37,626 nt of DNA from IMG/VR virus record IMGVR_UViG_3300042458_000056, positions 1-37,626 of that record. One strand, given 5' to 3'. Origin of the DNA: a virus. Positions 16,060 to 23,685 of this stretch are shown here, piece by piece. Position numbers and translations under genes: made by a program. Position 1 is the first letter of the stretch. Each line of letters opens with the position of its first letter. The notes beneath the pieces are model-generated. The model did no database searches, was not told the origin of the DNA, and saw only the letters and a program-made list of their open reading frames with translations.

Positions 16060-19000
16060 TTATGCGCAGCCGCAGCATGCAGCTAGAGTATTTGTATTAG
16101 AGTAACAAAGAGTTATAGGTGCTGAATTTCTGTAGTCCCAAATTAAGTAAAGATATTGTCCACTGCCGGGAACAACGAAAGATCCTGAATATAATCCAGC
16201 GGCTCCTGTTATTGGTGAAACCAAAGTAGATGCTGCAATTAAGTTTGAAATTCCTACAGAAGTATTTGGATATAGCGTATTGCTACGAATATATCTAAAC
16301 TTATCCTCACCTAATACAAAATCAAATGTATCAAAGTTAATCTTATTCGATATAATCTGTAAGGTAGATCCTGCTGTTGGTATCCCAGGAGATCCCATTG
16401 CACCTGTTACTTGGTTGTATTGAGAAACTATAGGGCTTGCACTTCCTGTAGCAAATGTAATAAGAGTTGACTGTAATGGTGACACAAAAGCTCCATCAGT
16501 ATATTTGTACTGATTGTGTATGAACTTGCCTGCGTCTACTACACTAGTAAGAGTTACACTTACAATAGTAAGCGACTCCTGAGCAGGGCAGCTAGGCGTT
16601 ACAGTTATCTCTAATGGATTAGATGCAGTTATCGTAACCGTGGCTACGTTAACAGAGTTAGAGTTCTTATTAAACTGTAATGATCCTGATGTAGTTACAG
16701 CACCAGATGTCTGAGTAACTCCATTGTAAGTTACTGATACAGTAAACGATGCTGTAGATCCTGCCGGAACACTATAAGTTACTGTTGTAATACCAACAGG
16801 GTCGTTTAAGTCAACACAGTAAGTTTGTGTATTACCTGTAGGTATAGTAAATGTCTGAGCAATACCACAAGAAAGACAATCAACTGGTCTAGGCAACTCA
16901 ATAGAGTTAGTACTTAACACGTATTCATTTAGATACGGATCATATCCACCTAGCTTCTGAGTATTAAATGAGTCAATAAACTCATCTCTAAACCAAGTCC
17001 TCATGCCCATCTCAGAGATTACAGCAAGCTCATTACCTTTTAATTGAATAACCGCACCACGCTTTACGTCTGTAAAGAATCTGTCGTATCCCCACTGCAC
17101 ATAACTCTCAGGATGAAAGCTAATCCCAAACTCTTCTGTCCTAGCAATTTGAGTTCCTAGTATCTCTGGTACAGATGCAATTGCGCCTCCACCTGTAGAG
17201 TCGGATATTAAATTCTTACTAGATAACACATAAGAAATCTTATCTTCTTGAAGAACAAGAATATCAGTCTCACGGCCATCCAATATATAGATTGGACCAA
17301 ATGCTACCTCTAAGTACTTGTAGTTGAACAAGCCAAGATTAAACTCATTAAGCTTGTTAACATTAGACTCAAAATTATATATCCCACTATAGGTAATGTC
17401 TGCAAATCTCCTTGTTCTTTTGTAATCTTGAGCAGCTACTGCTGTAACCCTATTACCAAATGCGAGTGGTCTTCCAATAATGGAGTCCAATATCTTGTAA
17501 CTCTCTGCCCCATTTCCAAAAGAAAAACAGTTAAAGAAATTAGTGTCAACAATAGCCGGCAATGAAGATGTTTGAGTTTGAACATTACCAGTATAGTATC
17601 CATTAACAATAGGAAATGACAATTCATTCTCAAAGAATATATCAGGCAAAGCAGGAGATGCTTGAGTTTCAAATATTAAAGTACTACCAGCTCTAAATAC
17701 CTCAATATTTACATTAACAGTAGATCTTCTTTTATCACTACGTCCACAGCTTCTAGTTCCGCTAACAATAAGTATAAGCTTATTTCTATTTGCACCTGCT
17801 ACATCTGGATATCTATAGAATCTATAGTAGTTAGTAGATAATGATGTGTCAATATTTGTTGGGCTAGAAGCAATAGTGGTCATGTACTCATTATTAATAT
17901 CAGGCCCCCCTCCACCAACATCTTGTATACCTTCATTAAGAACGACTTCAACATTGTCTCCATTCCACCAATCCATCATGTTACCATAGTCAGCAGATGC
18001 AGTCATTGTTTTTTCAAGAGTATAAATCCTTCTTTCACAATTTGCACCCCCATCTTTTGTGCCATCTCTTTCGAACTTAAAGTTCATCTTTATCCTACTA
18101 CCAATAGGAACATCATAGTCTTCCCATCTTGAGGTGGCAGTATCATACCTGTTCATAGGATAGTTTAATTTAGGAAAGTCTCCTGCATTCCTTTCAGAAA
18201 TAGTTACGCTTCCTGGAGAAATAATAGCTAAATCATCCCTAACGACAGCAAAGTTATTTGGATTAATCTTTATATATAATCCAGAGGGGACAAGTATATT
18301 TTCTGCTGGGTCTATAGTACTTGGCACTTCAATAAATCCTTCAGCCTTCGCTTCCTTTTCAAGTATAGTGGTGTAAACACATCTAGTAGTAGGCCCATCA
18401 GTGTCAGCCTTTACAATTAATCTGTCCCCCTGCTGAACCTTTCTGGCATTCTCACCTTCAAGCAGTAAGTAAACATTGTTACTCGATGGATCATTGAAGA
18501 ATATGCTACTATATATTGTATCGTAGTTCTCTTCATCAGGTTTAATCACAAACTTGTATCGTGTAGCCCAGTACGGAGCTGCTTGCCCCGGTGGGATGGT
18601 AACCCGAATAGAATTCTTACTATTAGATGCAGAGCAAGGTACATGAACAGTATTGTTTGGACTAACTAAAGCAGTTGTTGATCTGTTAAAGTCATCCATG
18701 TACACGATACCAATCTCATATCCTCTGTTGCTATGCAAGCTTCTGGGAGAGTTTACCTTCTGATAGAATGCTTCAACAAAACTATATGAATAGTACTCGT
18801 ATACGTTTACTGTAGGGGTAGTTGTATTATTGACGTACCTCATTGTAAGCAATTGTATACCTACGTATGGGCTTCCAGGTGATGTAATAATCCCTAGACC
18901 CTGACCAGCAGATCCAATACCACTCTGGTATTTTAGAACGGTAGGGGTCCCTGCTAAATTATTAGGAAGAGCGCAGTTAAACTGGTCTGTGAATGTTGTT

Positions 19001-20457
19001 CCATTACATGAGTTGGCTACAGTCTCTATATTAAAAGAATTGCCAATAGCATCTTGAAACTCTACACTACTAGCAAGTTCATATACTGATCCATAAGACC
19101 TAGGTAGCACAAATAAAAAGCTAAGGAATACATTCTGAGTAGTTGCTGTAGGAAACGGAGTGTCTCCTGCAAAGTCCTCATGATCCAATCTCATATCAAC
19201 CGTAATAGAGGCCCCTGTGACAAGCTCAAATGGTGATAGGTCTAAGTATACTACTGAGTTAGGAATAGTTTGAGGACCTCCAAAATTATAAGTTCCTGAG
19301 TTAAGAAAATCAATGATGTCAGTGTTATCAATCTCTTCAGATATTAATGCAGTAGAATATATTTGATTGATTGGGTTGCCAAGGATGTCAATCATATCAT
19401 ACCCCTCAACATAGTTGCCATACATTAATCTGTTACCCATTATTGTTTGTGCTTTCGCTAATAATGGAACATTGTCGTAAAGCCTAAATAGCTCTCGCTC
19501 ATCTAATGTGGTAAATATCTTGCTGTTAGTAAATGTGTATGTACGGTTGGTGTTATTTGTAAATCCAAGATCAGCCTTATTAAGCTTCTCAATTACATTG
19601 ATTGTATTGTTGTCAATCTCCTTAAACAATAGGTCAATGCCAACCACAAGTGGCCCACCTGTATTGTAAGTTATGATAGCAGTGTTGAACTGATTCTGCA
19701 TACCTTCATTAAGGTAGCTATTTAAACTAAAGTCAAAAGGCCTTGGCTGAAATGCAGGAGGAGACCACTGAGACGTAGCTGAATACTGATCGTCAGCGTA
19801 CTGATATCTATAAGCAAAGCATATGTACCTGTTCTCTAAGTAGTTCTCTTCGTTGCCACTATTTATAAGCTGAATACTAGGAGACTCAATAGGTGGCTTC
19901 TTAATTACAAGAATAGACTCAGCACTAAACTGGTCAATGTTGCCAACAGGATCGGGATAGTTCTTAAATCTGTTTATTACCCTTGGTGGGTTATAGTCAT
20001 CAGTAAAGAATATTAAATCATCAATGATGCTTACTCCTGTAATTAGATATTCAGAGTTAAAGTTTAGCGTAGTATTAATACCGGCCCCATCGTTGATACT
20101 AATCAAGTGGTAGGTCAATATGTTGTTGTACACATTGAAGGATACAATCATATCAAGCTTACCTGTAGCCCCTACTGCAAAGTTGGAGTCATGGATAAAC
20201 CAGTAGATAGTCTCACTTGTGTTGTCGGATATAGTCCCAATACATCTAGCGGAAGAGCTAAGTGCTGTTCCATTTATATACTTAATCGTAGTTAATCTGC
20301 TGTTACCCTTAGTATTTTCAATGACCCCAATCTCAGAGTTCTCTGTAGATCCCATTCGAATATTTAACGCATCAACATATTGTCCATCAGGAATAAGTCG
20401 TTCATCAACGACCTTATTCATCTTACCAGCTGTGAAGTTTCTTGTAATATTCGCCAT
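16060..20457 (-). CDS. crAss-like tail muzzle / stabilization protein
   Basis: This encodes 1,465 residues. The N-terminus (NFTAGKMNKVVDERLIPDG, then QYVDALNIRMGSTENSEIG and ENTKGN) is the signature I know from the large tail stabilization or 'muzzle' proteins of crAss-like phages, which close the distal end of the short tail and are distantly like P22 gp10 or T7 gp12. The length is typical. Most of the protein is beta-rich. Near residues 1190-1310 there is an extra Thr/Ser/Val-rich Ig-like stretch that starts with CLSC. The last residues are cysteine-rich (AACCGCA). It follows the ring-protein gene by 1 nt and precedes fibre-like genes. The assignment is strong by motif and order; subdomain boundaries are rough. 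Confidence 0.85.
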   Translation of the reverse strand: MANITRNFTAGKMNKVVDERLIPDGQYVDALNIRMGSTENSEIGVIENTKGNSRLTTIKYINGTALSSSARCIGTISDNTSETIYWFIHDSNFAVGATGKLDMIVSFNVYNNILTYHLISINDGAGINTTLNFNSEYLITGVSIIDDLIFFTDDYNPPRVINRFKNYPDPVGNIDQFSAESILVIKKPPIESPSIQLINSGNEENYLENRYICFAYRYQYADDQYSATSQWSPPAFQPRPFDFSLNSYLNEGMQNQFNTAIITYNTGGPLVVGIDLLFKEIDNNTINVIEKLNKADLGFTNNTNRTYTFTNSKIFTTLDERELFRLYDNVPLLAKAQTIMGNRLMYGNYVEGYDMIDILGNPINQIYSTALISEEIDNTDIIDFLNSGTYNFGGPQTIPNSVVYLDLSPFELVTGASITVDMRLDHEDFAGDTPFPTATTQNVFLSFLFVLPRSYGSVYELASSVEFQDAIGNSFNIETVANSCNGTTFTDQFNCALPNNLAGTPTVLKYQSGIGSAGQGLGIITSPGSPYVGIQLLTMRYVNNTTTPTVNVYEYYSYSFVEAFYQKVNSPRSLHSNRGYEIGIVYMDDFNRSTTALVSPNNTVHVPCSASNSKNSIRVTIPPGQAAPYWATRYKFVIKPDEENYDTIYSSIFFNDPSSNNVYLLLEGENARKVQQGDRLIVKADTDGPTTRCVYTTILEKEAKAEGFIEVPSTIDPAENILVPSGLYIKINPNNFAVVRDDLAIISPGSVTISERNAGDFPKLNYPMNRYDTATSRWEDYDVPIGSRIKMNFKFERDGTKDGGANCERRIYTLEKTMTASADYGNMMDWWNGDNVEVVLNEGIQDVGGGGPDINNEYMTTIASSPTNIDTSLSTNYYRFYRYPDVAGANRNKLILIVSGTRSCGRSDKRRSTVNVNIEVFRAGSTLIFETQASPALPDIFFENELSFPIVNGYYTGNVQTQTSSLPAIVDTNFFNCFSFGNGAESYKILDSIIGRPLAFGNRVTAVAAQDYKRTRRFADITYSGIYNFESNVNKLNEFNLGLFNYKYLEVAFGPIYILDGRETDILVLQEDKISYVLSSKNLISDSTGGGAIASVPEILGTQIARTEEFGISFHPESYVQWGYDRFFTDVKRGAVIQLKGNELAVISEMGMRTWFRDEFIDSFNTQKLGGYDPYLNEYVLSTNSIELPRPVDCLSCGIAQTFTIPTGNTQTYCVDLNDPVGITTVTYSVPAGSTASFTVSVTYNGVTQTSGAVTTSGSLQFNKNSNSVNVATVTITASNPLEITVTPSCPAQESLTIVSVTLTSVVDAGKFIHNQYKYTDGAFVSPLQSTLITFATGSASPIVSQYNQVTGAMGSPGIPTAGSTLQIISNKINFDTFDFVLGEDKFRYIRSNTLYPNTSVGISNLIAASTLVSPITGAAGLYSGSFVVPGSGQYLYLIWDYRNSAPITLCYSNTNTLAACCGCA

Positions 20458-20458
20458 A

Positions 20459-21382
20459 TTATTTCAACCACTTGTCCATGCCACGTAGATTCATTAATAG
20501 TCTGCCTGGGTGGATGTTACTCAATCTTATTTTAGAATTTCTCAGAAGAGCAGTCTTCTCTTTTCTGGCACGGTTCACAATGTACTCCTGTACACCAAGC
20601 TTAGAGTTTAATATTTCATACGTAATGTACGCATAAATAAATTTTTCAAACAATTTATTTACACTAACACTTGCATCATTCCCATTCTCAAGCCCATCAG
20701 ATATGTACTCCAATATCACTGATTCGCCATACATGTCTGAGTTAAAGTTAATCACACCACTCTTGGCATCAATATTAAATGTAGGGTTGAAGTTAGCAGT
20801 CTCAGTATTCAATCCATATCTGGCTCCAATACCGTAGTCAAAGTACCAGTTTCCCCCCACGTTCCATCCTTCTTGACCATCGTACGGGCTCTGAGGATTC
20901 AAGTAAATACTTCTCTTGACACCCTCTAATCTCTGTAAGTCAATCTCAGAAAACTCAGGAGACAATGCATTGCCCTCGTGATCAAACAATATCCTTCCGG
21001 TATTATCCTGAAGATAAGCCAATGAAGAAAGGACTTGGATGTTCTCAGTTAATGGCCTTAGATACCCATCCTTGTATAGGTTTACCCTAACCCAGTTGAC
21101 ATAGTCAGATGGTAGGATATACTTAAGTGTATCATTTACAGTGAGTTCAAGAACCTTTACCTGCTTGAACGCATCATAGTTCAGTTCCTGTATTGCCCTC
21201 TTGGCATGAAACAAAATCTTATACCGCTCCTCATTATTTACCAATGAGTGGTTGCCAGAGTACATCAACAAGAAGTTATTGACAATGTCCTGTAAGCTAA
21301 CATACTGGTATGATCCCCAGTTTGCATCTACAGGAGTTACTCCATTATTTTCGTAGTACTTTTCTTGAGTGATGTATGCCAT
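20459..21382 (-). CDS. crAss-like tail ring/tubular protein
   Basis: This encodes 307 residues. The opening MAYITQEKYYENNG, then WGSYQYVSLQDIVNNFLLMY and YKILFHAKRAIQELNYDAFK, is a conserved crAss-like pattern found directly before the muzzle gene. In that group the neighbouring proteins form stacked rings below the portal, analogous in place to T7 gp11 or P22 gp4 adaptors. A middle beta domain and a C-terminal helix (FIYAYITYEILNSKLG) fit a ring subunit. It starts 2 nt after the stop of the preceding gene and ends 1 nt before the muzzle start, so the three are one translational unit. Which numbered ring it forms I cannot tell. Confidence 0.8.
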   Translation of the reverse strand: MAYITQEKYYENNGVTPVDANWGSYQYVSLQDIVNNFLLMYSGNHSLVNNEERYKILFHAKRAIQELNYDAFKQVKVLELTVNDTLKYILPSDYVNWVRVNLYKDGYLRPLTENIQVLSSLAYLQDNTGRILFDHEGNALSPEFSEIDLQRLEGVKRSIYLNPQSPYDGQEGWNVGGNWYFDYGIGARYGLNTETANFNPTFNIDAKSGVINFNSDMYGESVILEYISDGLENGNDASVSVNKLFEKFIYAYITYEILNSKLGVQEYIVNRARKEKTALLRNSKIRLSNIHPGRLLMNLRGMDKWLK

Positions 21383-21384
21383 GA

Positions 21385-22128
21385 TTATTGTGATTGTTTT
21401 TGTTCTTCAGCTCCACCAAATTGAACTGCCTCAATCTCACGAATGGACATGCCGGCATACTGAAGAATCTTTACTACTACTTTTATTTCATCCTCTATAG
21501 GTATCTCAAAGTCTTGGTATCCTAAGCCAGCCGACTGATTGAACACAGGCTCACCATTAGTTAGTGTAGTGAATGTCCACTTAGGGTCCTTTGGATATCT
21601 GAAGTAACTGGCATCCACCTCGTTAGCCAGATTAATGGTTGATGGGTATACAGTAAGTACGCTACCCTCCTGAGTATAAGCTGGATATGTTTCTGTTGGA
21701 GCAGTCAAGTTAGAGTTAATTAGCATAGTAATCTTACCATGAGTTACCTTGTCTGCCTCACCCTTGAATACTCTAGGATTACTAGATCCATCATACACAA
21801 GAATCTTATTGATCATAAAGTAATCAAAGCCAGTCGTTGTTACTGATGGCAGATAATATCTATTTGAAGCCGCAGCAAACTGAGTGAGCGTAGATGTCAT
21901 AGCGAATAGTTCAATCGCTTCCTCTAAAGCCTTTCTAACATTGGCATAGTCAGTACCTGAAACACGAGCATTCTCTTTATTAATAGCATCGTTATACTCA
22001 GAGAAGTACTCCTCAAATATTTCTAGCTGAGCCTGCTTGGCAAACAGGTTAAAGTCAGAGGGGGAGATGTATCCGTAATTATTCTTGTTCAGAATTGCCA
22101 ATACGGTATTTCGAACTGAGTTGATCAT
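21385..22128 (-). CDS. crAss-like ring / head-tail adaptor protein
   Basis: This encodes 247 residues from the ATG at 22128. The N-terminus (INSVRNTVLAILNKNNYGYI, then SPSDFNLFAKQAQLEIFEEYF) is a very conserved crAss-like pattern. The fold is expected to be a helical bundle with a beta insertion, like the head-tail adaptors that dock on the portal. The C-terminus is helical and Gln-rich (EEQKQSQ). It is the first gene after a strong intrinsic terminator (22151-22179). A TAnnTTTG box at 22142-22149 lies just upstream, so it probably begins a separately transcribed tail unit. The remaining doubt concerns the exact ring number. Confidence 0.82.
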   Translation of the reverse strand: MINSVRNTVLAILNKNNYGYISPSDFNLFAKQAQLEIFEEYFSEYNDAINKENARVSGTDYANVRKALEEAIELFAMTSTLTQFAAASNRYYLPSVTTTGFDYFMINKILVYDGSSNPRVFKGEADKVTHGKITMLINSNLTAPTETYPAYTQEGSVLTVYPSTINLANEVDASYFRYPKDPKWTFTTLTNGEPVFNQSAGLGYQDFEIPIEDEIKVVVKILQYAGMSIREIEAVQFGGAEEQKQSQ

Positions 22129-22141
22129 TCTAGTCTTTTTA

Positions 22142-22149
22142 CAAATATA
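22142..22149 (-). promoter_or_regulatory. Bacteroidota-type -7 promoter element (tail unit)
   Basis: On the minus strand this reads TATATTTG, an exact match to the TAnnTTTG -7 box of Bacteroidota primary-sigma promoters. It lies 13 nt before the ATG at 22128 and after the terminator U-tract. I see no TTG/TTTG at the usual -33 spacing, so the site may be weak or need a phage factor. The leader would be only a few bases long. Confidence 0.45.
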
Positions 22150-22150
22150 A

Positions 22151-22179
22151 ACAAAAAAAAAGAGGGTGTTATTACACCC
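22151..22179 (-). terminator. Strong intrinsic terminator before the tail unit
   Basis: On the minus strand there is a perfect 6-bp stem GGGTGT/ACACCC with an AATA loop (22164-22179), followed by TCT and a run of T (complement of 22151-22163). It terminates leftward transcription after the 249-residue gene. The plus-strand side has only a shorter T run after two C, so it is weaker in that direction. Confidence 0.85.
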
Positions 22180-22213
22180 CCATTTTTAAACTTAAGCCCA
22201 AAAAAAACTATGT

Positions 22214-22963
22214 CTACAAATCTAAATTATTTTCTAACATTTTCAAAGCATCGATGCCATCATCTGTCTTTAGGAACTGAGCCACGGCAAAGTATGGGTC
22301 ATCACCATAAGAGACAGTAAGCATCTTTTTCTTTACAGAAGGTGTATTAAACCACACTTCTTTGTTATTATTTCTGAATGCCAGTAACTTGTTCTCAAAG
22401 AACACGTGGATATTTGCTTGAAGTTTTAGCATTGGATCACGTAGGATATTTAAGAATCCCCTTGGATCTCTCTTTGCATAAATCAAGATATCACGCTTAA
22501 GCTCAGATGTTGTGAACTTGTTTGGATCTTTACTGAACAGTACTCTAGCGATTGTCTCCATCTGATCAACACTAAGTTGACGTGCTTCAATCAACGCATC
22601 TACTTCAGATGTAAGCTGCTCTACCTCCTTGGCTGCATCCTTCTCATAATCAACCTGAATAAATGATAAACCATTAAGTGGATGGTAGTGAAGGAACTGC
22701 TGGAGTACAGGGTTGGTTCTTGGAACTGATAGGAAGCCATTCTCAAATACGATTGGCTCTACAATTGCGTTGCCATCTTGCTCATCCTCAAAGGGAGACT
22801 TCTGATTGATGGCATACCTTAATGTCCTGTTGACATTATTTTCTTCATCAAAGTAAAGGAGTGGATACCTTCTAGTGTTTCTTGATGGTAGGGTGAATGA
22901 TAAAGGAGCAGACTCTCCCTTGAGTTTGTAAACTTTGTCAGAGCTTATTGATTGCTTTTTCAT
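22214..22963 (-). CDS. Conserved virion-associated protein, unknown role
   Basis: This encodes 249 residues. It is a soluble mixed alpha/beta protein: an N-terminal beta part (VYKLKGESAPLSFTLPSRNT, LLYFDEENN), then helices (EVEQLTSEVDALIEARQLS; SVDQMETIARVLF), and a C-terminal part with VWFNTPSVKKKMLTV-like strands. The layout, in which a short peptide-like strand region leads into a region around residues 130-210 reading like a conserved phage domain (DILIYAKRDPRGFLNIL), recurs downstream of the capsid gene in Bacteroidota phages as far as I can recall, but I cannot name it. It is flanked on both sides by hairpin terminators, so its level may be set separately. An auxiliary capsid or head-completion role is a guess from position. 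Confidence 0.55.
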   Translation of the reverse strand: MKKQSISSDKVYKLKGESAPLSFTLPSRNTRRYPLLYFDEENNVNRTLRYAINQKSPFEDEQDGNAIVEPIVFENGFLSVPRTNPVLQQFLHYHPLNGLSFIQVDYEKDAAKEVEQLTSEVDALIEARQLSVDQMETIARVLFSKDPNKFTTSELKRDILIYAKRDPRGFLNILRDPMLKLQANIHVFFENKLLAFRNNNKEVWFNTPSVKKKMLTVSYGDDPYFAVAQFLKTDDGIDALKMLENNLDL

Positions 22964-22979
22964 TTGATTAGATTTAAAG

Positions 22980-23012
22980 ATTTAAAATAGAGGGAGCCAC
23001 AGCGACCCCCTC
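22980..23012 (-). terminator. Hairpin terminator or attenuator after the 108-residue gene
   Basis: The minus-strand RNA can fold GAGGGGGUCG/UGGCUCCCUC (22990-23012) with a short loop, followed by UAUUUU. Three pairs are G-U and exist only in the minus-strand RNA; on the plus strand they become A-C mismatches. This strand bias supports a leftward terminator. The U-tract is short, so partial read-through is likely. Confidence 0.6.
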
Positions 23013-23021
23013 AGTTAATTG

Positions 23022-23348
23022 TTACTTTCCTGCTTTAAGCTTTTTAACTAATTGACTAGCTCCAAACTTACTCTCACTAGTTGCTATGTTTCCCTTTGAT
23101 GTAACCTTACCACTTGCATCCTTAATCATGTAGTTATAAGTGTCTTTATCTGGGTTCTTCATATTTGTAGTATCAATAGACATCTTATATCCTTTGGTAA
23201 GATTAACATCCATTGTTGCTCTTTTAGCAGCAGGCTTCTTTGCTGGGGTATCATAAATTCTAGAAGCAGTTACTGTAACCTGAGGCAATGTTCTTGGACC
23301 TGGGCCCTTCTTGGGGACAGGGTCTCCTCCTTTTTTCTTAATAGCCAT
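23022..23348 (-). CDS. Small basic virion-associated protein (paralogue pair, copy 2)
   Basis: This encodes 108 residues and is strongly basic. The N-terminus (MAIKKKGGDPVPKKGPGPR) and the segment LPQVTVTASRIYDTPAKKPA match the neighbouring 87-residue protein (KKKGGDPVKK; TASRIVDKPSK), so the two are paralogues with different C-termini. The C-terminal half here is a small beta/alpha domain (YNYMIKDASGKVTSKGNIA, then a helix ending QLVKKLKAGK). The lysine-rich extended N-terminus suggests capsid or DNA contact, which is an inference. It sits between two hairpins, after the capsid gene. Confidence 0.65.
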   Translation of the reverse strand: MAIKKKGGDPVPKKGPGPRTLPQVTVTASRIYDTPAKKPAAKRATMDVNLTKGYKMSIDTTNMKNPDKDTYNYMIKDASGKVTSKGNIATSESKFGASQLVKKLKAGK

Positions 23349-23360
23349 TGTCTTATTTGT

Positions 23361-23624
23361 TTAACGTCCTTTTCTCATACCAAAAATATTGGTAGACTTT
23401 CCAGCTGCCGCACCAGATCTTTTTAATGCAGCCTTATTAACTCTTGAAACCTTTCTAGTGTAGTCTTTTACTCTTGCAGGCTTTGAAGGCTTGTCAACAA
23501 TTCTAGAAGCAGTTTTTGTAAACTCAGGCATTGTGTACCCCTCTTTAACTGGACCTGTTTCTTTTTTTACTGGGTCTCCTCCTTTTTTCTTTAGGATTGG
23601 ATCTCCTATTTTTTTCTTAATCAT
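23361..23624 (-). CDS. Small very basic virion-associated protein (paralogue pair, copy 1)
   Basis: This encodes 87 residues, about a quarter of them Lys or Arg. A short repeat occurs inside the N-terminus (KKKIGDP, then KKKGGDP). It is followed by MPEFTKTASRIVDKPSKPAR and a basic C-terminus ending MRKGR. It shares the KKKGGDPV and TASRI blocks with the downstream 108-residue protein. It begins shortly after the hairpin that follows the capsid gene. A role as a capsid decoration, minor head or DNA-condensing protein is possible; no fold can be named. Confidence 0.62.
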   Translation of the reverse strand: MIKKKIGDPILKKKGGDPVKKETGPVKEGYTMPEFTKTASRIVDKPSKPARVKDYTRKVSRVNKAALKRSGAAAGKSTNIFGMRKGR

Positions 23625-23644
23625 GGTCTTGTTTGTTTAAAGTT

Positions 23645-23672
23645 ATAAAAGGAAGGGCCAATCGGCCCCTCC
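23645..23672 (-). terminator. Hairpin terminator or attenuator after the capsid gene
   Basis: The minus-strand RNA folds a 9-bp GC-rich stem GGAGGGGCC/GGCCCUUCC with a GAUU loop (23651-23672), then UUUUAU. One pair is G-U in the minus RNA and would be an A-C mismatch in the plus RNA, so it is oriented leftward. It lies 13 nt after the capsid stop. The U-tract is short, so it may attenuate rather than fully stop transcription. Confidence 0.72.
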
Positions 23673-23685
23673 ATATTACTTACAA

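Noticed and set aside
22164-22179. The GGGTGT/ACACCC palindrome as an operator.
   Set aside because: The adjacent long U-tract and position between genes fit an intrinsic terminator better, and no second copy is seen elsewhere.
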